Below are positions 1-4,557 of a DNA stretch of 6,927 bases, piece after piece. Both the position numbers and the translations under genes were made by a program. The notes under the pieces were generated by a model. The model was not told the origin of the DNA. It did not search any database and saw only the letters and a list, made by a program, of their open reading frames with translations. Positions within the stretch are counted from its first letter, which is position 1. Every line of letters begins with the position of its first letter. Source of the stretch: an uncultured Verrucomicrobia subdivision 3 bacterium (GTDB lineage: Bacteria > Verrucomicrobiota > Verrucomicrobiae > Limisphaerales > CAMLLE01); contig CAMLLE010000164.1 of assembly GCA_946480555.1 (NCBI GenBank), positions 1-6,927 of the forward strand. Reading direction: 5' to 3'.

Positions 1-230
1 TCCGCGCCTGTTTGCGGATCGATCAGCCGCCGCTTGGCTCCCTTTTTCAAAGAACAGGTGACGCAGGCAAGCGCAAGATTTTCAAGGGCAGTCTGACCAC
101 CGGCGGATTCCGGAATAATGTGATCGATATGGAACGTGGCTTCCTGCGAAAGCTGGGAAAGACGGCAATACTCGCAGCGGTTTTCAGCGCGTTCAGTGAC
201 CGCCTGCCGCAAGGACCCCGGAATGGCCAT
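1..230 (-). CDS. HNH endonuclease, 3' end outside the window
   Basis: This is a small HNH-family nuclease gene, read on the minus strand from ATG at 230-228 and still open at base 1, so about 76 residues are visible. The protein starts MAIPGSLRQAVTERAENRCE. Cys19/Cys22 (CEYC) and Cys56/Cys59 (CVTC) form the two zinc-binding pairs. His34-Ile-Asp-His37 followed by IIPES and GG, then the ENLALAC segment, is the ββα-metal HNH core. The lysine-rich KKGAKRR after the second pair is also typical. The start lies 4 nt beyond the stop of the small upstream gene with no good ribosome binding site, which suggests translational coupling. The family signature is clear. The biological role (defence, mobile element or toxin-like) cannot be told from sequence. 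Confidence 0.9.
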   Translation of the reverse strand, partial: MAIPGSLRQAVTERAENRCEYCRLSQLSQEATFHIDHIIPESAGGQTALENLALACVTCSLKKGAKRRLIDPQTGA

Positions 231-234
231 CGGA

Positions 235-471
235 TTACGCGGCGCGTTTGGCTAGACGCTCGGATCGCAGGCGCAGAAGAGAAAGAAAGTCGTTCAGTTC
301 CGCCAAACCCTCGGCTTCGCGACGCTCGTGGTCGGTCAGCGGCTGGCCGGAATCCTGTTTGTCGAGCAGCTCGTGCAATCGGTGTTCCACCCCGGCGGGC
401 AGACGCAGTTGCTTCAGCTCGCCCGGTAACTCGACTTCAACATGGATGCTGCGTGGCATAAACAACCGCAA
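235..471 (-). CDS. Small uncharacterised protein paired with the HNH nuclease
   Basis: I do not recognise a named family. The product is 78 aa from a TTG start at 471-469, or 74 aa from the in-frame ATG at 459-457 (MPRSIHVEVELPGEL). I prefer TTG because an AAAGGAG Shine-Dalgarno sits 8 nt upstream of it but 20 nt from the ATG. The protein has a short β-like N-terminus (SIHVEVELP). It continues as a charged helical body containing DKQDSGQPLTDHERREAEGL and ends in a basic, leucine-rich tail (LSLLRLRSERLAKR). There are no cysteines, signal peptide or membrane segment. The gene directly precedes the HNH nuclease and is divergent from the BMC operon, with only 38 bp between start codons. From memory, such short proteins often sit just ahead of this HNH type. 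An antitoxin, immunity or regulatory partner role is possible but unproven. Confidence 0.7.
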   Translation of the reverse strand: MRLFMPRSIHVEVELPGELKQLRLPAGVEHRLHELLDKQDSGQPLTDHERREAEGLAELNDFLSLLRLRSERLAKRAA

Positions 472-479
472 AGAAACTG

Positions 480-486
480 CTCCTTT
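480..486 (-). promoter_or_regulatory. Shine-Dalgarno that favours a TTG start
   Basis: On the minus strand this reads AAAGGAG, followed by an 8-nt spacer and TTG at 471-469. The alternative in-frame ATG at 459 would be 20 nt away, outside normal spacing. The site lies in the 38-bp gap between the divergent start codons of the small gene and the aldehyde dehydrogenase. Confidence 0.5.
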
Positions 487-509
487 CTCAAGGCAAAATC
501 AAGTCAAGC

Positions 510-2018
510 ATGAGCGCAGTAAATGAAACTTTAATTCGCGATGTGGTGGCCGAAGTTCTCGGTCGCCTGAATGGTGCTGCTGTTGCGCCGAAATCCAACG
601 GTGCTCCCGCAAATGGGAGTTCCTGCGGTTGCGGTGACAAGCGCGTGAACATCGCGACGGGCGGCAGCATCAGCTCCAGCGCTGGAAAATACGGTGTGTT
701 TGCCGACGCAAATGAAGCCTGCGCCGCGGCGAGCCACGGTTTCTGGCAGTTGCAGCAAAAGGGAATGGCGGCGCGCGCGAAGGTCGTTGAGATCGTCAAG
801 ACGATGGCCGAGGCGAATGCCAACGAGTGGGGCCGCATCGAACTTGAAGAAACCAAGATCGGCCGGCTCGATCACAAGATCGCGAAGCTGAAGATCATCA
901 AGCTCGTTCCCGGAGTGGAATGGCTTCGTCCGGATGCGCGCAGCGGCGACCATGGAATCACTCTTGAAGAATACACTCCCTTCGGTGTGGTTGCCGCCAT
1001 CACGCCTTCCACGCATTCGATTCCCACGCTGAGCGGGAACATCGTCAACATCGTCGCGGCTGGAAACGCAGTTGTCTTCAATGCGCATCCCGGTGCCGCG
1101 AAGTGCGCGGCGATGGCCGTTCGCGAATATAACAAGGCGATCGAGCGCGAAACCGGCATTCAGAATCTCATCACAATCATTGAGACGCCGACGCTCGATT
1201 CCTTCAAAGCGCTTTGCACGAACGAAGCCGTGCGCTTGCTCTGCGTTACTGGCGGTCCGGCCGTTGTGAAAGCGGCGATGCAATCCGGCAAGCGCGCCAT
1301 CTGCGCCGGTCCGGGAAATCCGCCCGTGCTTGTGGATGACACCTGCTGTGCGACGCGGGCGGCAAAGGCCATCATTGAAGGTGGCGCGTTCGACAACAAC
1401 CTGCTTTGCATCGGCGAAAAGGAAGTGTTCGTGCTCGACAGCGTCGCAGACAAATTGATGCAGCGCATGTCCGAGAATGGCGCGGTGAAGCTGAATCCGG
1501 CGCAGCTGGAAAATCTCACGAAGGCGGCATTTACCTTCAAAGAAGGGCAGGGCGGCGGTTGCGGCCATGCTTCCGTGAATCGGGATTTCATCGGCAAGGA
1601 TGTCTCCGTCCTCGCGAAGGCGGCTGGCGTGAATGTTCCAGCCAACACGCAGCTCTTGTTTGCCGAGACCGACGCGAATCACCTGTTCGTTCAGGAAGAG
1701 CAAATGATGCCGATGGTGCCGATCGTGCGCGTGAAGAGCGTGGAAGAAGGCATCGAATTGTCGAAGCAAGCCGAGCACAACTACAAGCACACGGCGATCA
1801 TTCACTCGCACGACGTGGAGAACATCACTGCGATGGCGCGCGCGCTGGATACGACGTTGTTCGTGAAGAACGGCGCGTCGCCAACTGGCCTGGGCTTGGG
1901 CGGAGAAGGTTATCTGAGCTTCTCGATTGCAACGCCGACGGGTGAAGGCATAACGAATCCGCGGACGTTCACGCGGGTGCGGCGGTGCGTAATGGTGGAT
2001 AATTTGAGGATTTACTGA
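510..2018 (+). CDS. BMC-associated CoA-acylating aldehyde dehydrogenase (PduP-like)
   Basis: The 502-aa enzyme should oxidise an aldehyde to acyl-CoA with NAD+ and CoA inside a microcompartment. In PVC-type compartments the substrate is lactaldehyde (inferred here). Residues 7-21 (TLIRDVVAEVLGRLN) form an amphipathic helix like the encapsulation peptides of PduP/EutE. A Ala/Pro/Gly/Ser linker (22-38) and a Cys39-Gly-Cys41 pair follow. The dehydrogenase core runs from about residue 60 to 500. It has the cofactor-binding ITPSTHSIPT (164-173), TGGPAVVKAAMQSGK (247-261), AGPGNPPVLVDD (266-277) and the catalytic Cys300 in FDNNLLCIGEKEV. This Cys context is that of the acylating branch rather than the hydrolytic one. 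PduP is about 460 aa; the excess is N-terminal. The start has only a weak AAGG upstream, but it gives the expected targeting helix. The gene is first of the BMC cluster, divergent from the HNH pair. Confidence 0.94.
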   Translation: MSAVNETLIRDVVAEVLGRLNGAAVAPKSNGAPANGSSCGCGDKRVNIATGGSISSSAGKYGVFADANEACAAASHGFWQLQQKGMAARAKVVEIVKTMAEANANEWGRIELEETKIGRLDHKIAKLKIIKLVPGVEWLRPDARSGDHGITLEEYTPFGVVAAITPSTHSIPTLSGNIVNIVAAGNAVVFNAHPGAAKCAAMAVREYNKAIERETGIQNLITIIETPTLDSFKALCTNEAVRLLCVTGGPAVVKAAMQSGKRAICAGPGNPPVLVDDTCCATRAAKAIIEGGAFDNNLLCIGEKEVFVLDSVADKLMQRMSENGAVKLNPAQLENLTKAAFTFKEGQGGGCGHASVNRDFIGKDVSVLAKAAGVNVPANTQLLFAETDANHLFVQEEQMMPMVPIVRVKSVEEGIELSKQAEHNYKHTAIIHSHDVENITAMARALDTTLFVKNGASPTGLGLGGEGYLSFSIATPTGEGITNPRTFTRVRRCVMVDNLRIY

Positions 2019-2036
2019 CCCCAAACGCTGCGAAAT

Positions 2037-2169
2037 GAAGTTCCAAGTTCCAAGTTCCAAGTTCCAGGGAAGCTCCAAGGCTCAAGCCTCAAATGGCTGC
2101 CGCATGGAGGTGGATTGGAATTTGGAGATTGGAATTTCTTTGGAATTTGGAACTTGGAACTTGGAGTTT
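2037..2169. repeat. Heptad palindrome, copy 1 (aldehyde dehydrogenase / first pentamer gap)
   Basis: The left arm has three perfect TTCCAAG units (2041-2061) and a variant unit (2062-2068). The right arm is the complement, with CTTGGAA-type units up to 2166. Bases 2042-2060 are perfectly complementary to 2147-2165 (19 bp), and the pairing continues imperfectly for about 50 positions each side around a loop near 2095-2110. A marker segment, GGGAAGCTCCAAGG followed by CTCAAGCCTCAAATGG, sits at 2068-2097 on the left side only and gives the element an orientation. No T-run follows, so it is not a classic intrinsic terminator. It fills almost the whole gap. Confidence 0.9.
2163..2166 (+). promoter_or_regulatory. 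Shine-Dalgarno of the first pentamer gene, inside the palindrome arm
   Basis: GGAG lies 8 nt upstream of the ATG at 2175, which is good spacing. Three of its four bases belong to the right arm that pairs perfectly with 2042-2060. If the mRNA folds as drawn, this ribosome binding site would be occluded. The sequence match and spacing are seen directly; the regulatory effect is inference. Confidence 0.5.
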
Positions 2170-2174
2170 CCCCC

Positions 2175-2453
2175 ATGCTCCTAGCGCGCGTCGAAGGCAA
2201 TGTCGTCGCCACCCGGAAGCATCCGAGCTTCGAGGGCTGGCGGCTCGTGATCTGCCAGCCGATCAACAATGCCGGCGATCCGGAAGGCGCGCCGCAGGTG
2301 GCAATTGATCCGCACGGCGCGGGAATGCATCAGCGCGTGATCATTTCGTCGGACGGTGCGGCGACGCGCAAAACGGTCGGCGACAGCAGGAGCCCGGCGC
2401 GTTGGATGGTGGTTGGGATTGTCGATGAGAAGGAACCGGGAGTGCCGGTATGA
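2175..2453 (+). CDS. EutN/CcmL-family pentameric shell protein (BMC-P) 1
   Basis: The 92-aa product starts MLLARVEGNVVATRKHPSFE and is the standard length for the family. Such proteins form pentamers that close the vertices of polyhedral microcompartments. The diagnostic features are the N-terminal β-strand ending in GNVVATRKH (8-16), GWRLVICQPI (21-30), VAIDPHGAGMHQRVIISSDG (42-61) with the conserved Asp-x-x-Gly-Ala-Gly turn, the ARK-like segment (62-66, AATRK), and the closing VVGIVDE (79-85). An upstream in-frame ATG at 2115 would extend the protein through the palindrome. I rejected it because the encoded residues are repeat-derived and the 2175 ATG has GGAG 8 nt ahead. The gene lies between two heptad palindromes, in the same direction as the aldehyde dehydrogenase and probably in one transcript. 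Confidence 0.94.
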   Translation: MLLARVEGNVVATRKHPSFEGWRLVICQPINNAGDPEGAPQVAIDPHGAGMHQRVIISSDGAATRKTVGDSRSPARWMVVGIVDEKEPGVPV

Positions 2454-2454
2454 A

Positions 2455-2580
2455 AGTTCCAAGTTCCAAAATCCAAGTTCCAGAGAAGCTTCAAGTTCCA
2501 AGCTTCGAAACAATGGCGTGTCGCGGATTGGGATTTGAGATTTGGAATTTCTTTGGAACTTGGAACTTGGATTTTGGAAC
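2455..2580. repeat. Heptad palindrome, copy 2 (between the two pentamer genes)
   Basis: The arms at 2463-2482 and 2561-2580 are perfectly complementary over 20 bp. They include a variant unit (AAAATCC) that is present in both arms but absent from copy 1. Further imperfect pairing extends inward to a loop around 2505-2530. The left-side marker GAGAAGCTTCAAG with AAGCTTCGAAACAATGG (2483-2515) matches copy 1, so the two copies have the same orientation. The element begins immediately after the TGA of the first pentamer and ends 9 nt before the ATG of the second. Confidence 0.9.
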
Positions 2581-2589
2581 ATTTAAAAA

Positions 2590-2895
2590 ATGCGTCTCGG
2601 AACCGTCATAGGCCGCGTCACCTTGAGCGTCACCGTTCCTGCCCTGGAAGGCGGGCGTTGGCTGATCGTGAGTCCGTTCAATCGCGAGCATTTCCAGCGC
2701 GGCACGGAGACGCCGGCCGGCATGAGCAAGGAACCGTCGTTGGTGGTTTACGATGACCTGGGCGGTGGAGTGGGGCACACGATCGGAGTGATCGAAGGGG
2801 CGGAAGCGACCGCTCCGTTTGAACAGCCGACGCCCATCGATGCGATCAACGCAGCGTTGGTGGACGAGATATTTTACAGCCCGTTTGAGAAGTAG
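2590..2895 (+). CDS. EutN/CcmL-family pentameric shell protein (BMC-P) 2
   Basis: This is a 101-aa vertex protein, clearly divergent from its neighbour and so not a recent duplicate. Family features are MRLGTVIGRVTLSV (1-14), the GGRWLIVSPFN strand (21-31), LVVYDDLGGGVGHTIGVIEG (51-70), which corresponds to the Asp-x-x-Gly-x-Gly turn of EutN, and the C-terminal AINAALVDEI (85-94). A polar segment at 32-50 (REHFQRGTETPAGMSKEPS) replaces the shorter loop of the first pentamer, and an acidic/proline-rich insert (68-83) lies before the last helix. PVC microcompartments usually have three distinct pentamers; only two are here. The start at 2590 has no strong Shine-Dalgarno (TTTAAAAA precedes it; a GGA is 11 nt away inside the palindrome arm), so low or coupled translation is possible. 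Confidence 0.9.
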   Translation: MRLGTVIGRVTLSVTVPALEGGRWLIVSPFNREHFQRGTETPAGMSKEPSLVVYDDLGGGVGHTIGVIEGAEATAPFEQPTPIDAINAALVDEIFYSPFEK

Positions 2896-3040
2896 CGCTG
2901 TAGCGCAGCCGTCACGGCTGCGGGTTTGGCAGCGTCTCGCTGCCAGTCACGAAGATTGATTCTTGCACCGGGACGGTGCAGGAACTCGCAGGCGAGGACG
3001 CCTGCGCTACGGGATCGGCGGTGTCCGTTGAGACGCCGCC
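2896..3040. repeat. Five-hairpin element with an outer closing stem, ahead of the aldolase gene
   Basis: Five short-loop hairpins occur in a row: 2904-2911/2915-2922 (8 bp, loop TCA), 2927-2934/2938-2945 (8 bp, loop TCT), 2964-2970/2974-2980 (7 bp, loop GGA), 2987-2994/2999-3006 (8 bp, loop AGGA) and 3017-3025/3032-3040 (9 bp with one G-T, loop CGTTGA). In addition GTAGCGCAG at 2900-2908 is an exact complement of CTGCGCTAC at 3002-3010. This gives an alternative outer stem that competes with hairpins 1 and 4. It is unrelated to the heptad palindromes. It resembles compound REP/BIME-type intergenic repeats; a functional RNA element is the alternative. Confidence 0.8.
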
Positions 3041-3055
3041 ATAGAGAGATTTAAG

Positions 3056-4132
3056 ATGAAACAGGTAATCAGTGTTCGAGATTTGGAGCAGATGGTGCAG
3101 GACGGCAAAGACGTTGGCGCATTGCCCGACAATGTGATTTTGACGCCGTCCGCGCGCGACTTCTTGCGCGATCTGGATTTGAAAGGGCTCAAGACCGGAG
3201 CGCCCGCCGCCGCGCCCAAGCCAGCTGCGGTTCCATCCGCTGACAGCAAACCGCAGCCGCCTTCCAAGGCGCTGAATTCGAAGAGTCCGAAAGCCGAGCT
3301 GGAAGCGTTTTTCAATTCGCCATACGCGCACAGTCTCAAGCAGCAGATTTGCGAAATGGGCCATCGTCTGTGGAAGCGCGCTTACGTGGATGGCAACGGC
3401 GGCAACATGGCGATCCGTGTCGGTGAAGACATCGCGATCTGCACGCCGACGCTTGTCAGCAAAGGTTCGCTCAAGCCGGAAGACATGTGCCTGGTGGATT
3501 TCGAAGGCAACCAGCTTTGCGGAACCAAGAAGCGCACAAGCGAAATCCTGATGCATCTCCAGATGATGAAACGCCAGCCGAAAGCGGTCGCGACGTGTCA
3601 TTGTCATCCGCCTTACGCCACGGCCTTCGCGGTGGCGAACATCGCGCCGCCTACGTGCATGCTGCCGGAATATGAAGTGTTCTGCTCCGTTGGCGTCGCG
3701 CCGTATCGAACCCCGGGTTCTCCGGACATGGGCAAACTCGTCGCTGAACTGACGGATCAATACAACACGATCCTGATGGCTAATCACGGTGTCGTCACCT
3801 GGTCGCACAACAACATTGAGGAAGCGTACTGGCGGATGGAAATCATCGAGGCGTATTGCCGCACGATTGTCGTCGCTGGCCAGCTTGGGAAACCGATCAA
3901 CACCTTCACTGGCGAGCAGATGAAGGACTTGTTGAAGATCAAGCAGAGCCTGGGCTTCGTCGATCCGCGCTACAACATGAAGGAGTGCGAATTGTGCGAC
4001 AGCGGCGAATGGCGTCCCGGCGTGAATTGCTCGGTTCCTTCGAAAGAAACTGCCGCGATTGGATACGACGCGGAAGCAGAAGCCGCGGTGAAGGCGATCA
4101 CGGACCAGATCATGGCGCAGTTGAAGGGGTGA
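3056..4132 (+). CDS. BMC-type class II aldolase (fuculose/rhamnulose-1-phosphate aldolase-like)
   Basis: The 358-aa zinc aldolase is predicted to split a 6-deoxyketose 1-phosphate into DHAP and lactaldehyde. Zinc ligands are visible as Glu163 (TSEILMH), His182 and His184 (CHCHPPYATA) and His244 (MANHGVV). Their spacing of 19, 2 and 60 residues is close to E. coli FucA (E73, H92, H94, H155). GNGGNMAIRV (113-122) and SKGSLKPEDM (135-144) are the phosphate-site and strand motifs of the family. FucA is about 215 aa; the extra length is an N-terminal module and a C-terminal tail. Residues 1-45 form a helical module with ALPDNVILTPSARDFLRDL. A Pro/Ala/Lys linker follows (about 46-80). This is consistent with encapsulation in the shell. 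The tail contains CELC (311-314) and Cys325. The ATG at 3056 is preceded by GAGAGA. Sugar specificity cannot be fixed from sequence. Confidence 0.92.
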   Translation: MKQVISVRDLEQMVQDGKDVGALPDNVILTPSARDFLRDLDLKGLKTGAPAAAPKPAAVPSADSKPQPPSKALNSKSPKAELEAFFNSPYAHSLKQQICEMGHRLWKRAYVDGNGGNMAIRVGEDIAICTPTLVSKGSLKPEDMCLVDFEGNQLCGTKKRTSEILMHLQMMKRQPKAVATCHCHPPYATAFAVANIAPPTCMLPEYEVFCSVGVAPYRTPGSPDMGKLVAELTDQYNTILMANHGVVTWSHNNIEEAYWRMEIIEAYCRTIVVAGQLGKPINTFTGEQMKDLLKIKQSLGFVDPRYNMKECELCDSGEWRPGVNCSVPSKETAAIGYDAEAEAAVKAITDQIMAQLKG

Positions 4133-4198
4133 AGGGTTTCTGAACTTCTCGGGGGCGTTCGGGGATTTCGTGTCGATCGGGAAGCTGTGGCTGGATGT

Positions 4199-4320
4199 TC
4201 AAGTTCCAAACTCCAAGTTCCAGGTTCCAAAGATGTTCCAAACATCAAAATCCGATGAGTGCCGGGTTGAGGCTTGAAGATTGAAGCTTCTTTGGAAATT
4301 GGAACTTGGAGTTTGAAACT
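4199..4320. repeat. Heptad palindrome, copy 3 (downstream of the aldolase), inverted
   Basis: The arms at 4207-4222 and 4300-4315 are perfectly complementary over 16 bp and share a variant (AAACTCC) not found in copies 1 or 2. Imperfect pairing extends over about 50 positions per side. Here the marker segment (TTGAGGCTTGAAGATTGAAGCTTC read on plus, 4267-4290, with the GAAGCTTCAA and CAAGCCTCAA blocks on minus) lies on the right side. The element is therefore inverted relative to the other two. It starts about 65 nt past the aldolase stop and lies before the kinase promoter region. Confidence 0.85.
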
Positions 4321-4557
4321 TCGAGCTGGAGCTTCGCAACCGACTCACGAAGTCAAAGCCGCCATCCGCATCCGTCGTTTCCCAATGTTGGAGGTTGAAT
4401 CGCCGGTTCCATTTGCTGTATAAGCCTTTGCCATGCGCCGGGTTTCAGAGAATCGCCCGGTTCGTGTGCCGGGCCTGTCACCTCGGGTGCTCGTGGGAAT
4501 AGCTAATGCCAGAATGCCGCATATATTGGCAGTAGGTCGGTCAGGTTGCGCAAATCT
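4321..4557 (+). other. Leader region of the kinase operon
   Basis: No convincing gene is seen between the aldolase and the kinase. After palindrome copy 3 there is a possible promoter and then a GC-rich stretch with alternative hairpins. GCCCGG (4455-4460) can pair with CCGGGC (4469-4474), while CCGGG (4438-4442) can pair with CCCGG (4456-4460); the two are mutually exclusive. TGCCA/TGGCA pairing surrounds CATATAT just before the kinase start. No T-tract terminator follows any of them. Confidence 0.35.
4395..4424 (+). promoter_or_regulatory. Possible σ70-type promoter for the histidine kinase
   Basis: TTGAAT (4395-4400) and TATAAG (4419-4424) are separated by 18 nt. They match the consensus -35 box at 4 of 6 and the -10 box at 5 of 6 positions. 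The position implies a leader of roughly 125 nt. It is a pattern match only, but it is the best candidate in the gap and would make the kinase and regulator a separate transcription unit from the BMC genes. Confidence 0.35.

Noticed and set aside
12..461. Plus-strand 149-codon frame at the left edge
   Set aside because: It is opposite the HNH and small genes, whose protein sequences make clear sense on the minus strand.
2041..2068. CRISPR array or tandem DNA-binding repeat
   Set aside because: The units are 7 bp with no spacers, and they mirror into the opposite arm, so this is a palindrome.
531..2078. Long antisense open frame (515 codons) opposite the aldehyde dehydrogenase
   Set aside because: It is Arg/His-rich with no recognisable domain and mirrors a well-supported gene; it is typical of open antisense frames in GC-rich DNA.
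2115..2174. Earlier in-frame start for the first pentamer
   Set aside because: The extension encodes repeat-derived residues, while the ATG at 2175 has a GGAG at good spacing and gives the family length.
2037..2174. Rho-independent terminator after the aldehyde dehydrogenase
   Set aside because: The hairpin is long and AT/GC mixed with no following T-run, and one copy of the element is inverted, which argues against a directional terminator.
2900..3010. tRNA-like cloverleaf
   Set aside because: The outer stem and inner hairpins are suggestive, but loops are 3-4 nt, there is no T-loop consensus or anticodon arm, and the length is about 110 nt.
2912..3808. Antisense frame (298 codons) over the aldolase
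   Set aside because: The composition is Arg/His-rich and low in meaning, it runs through the hairpin region, and it has no family motif.
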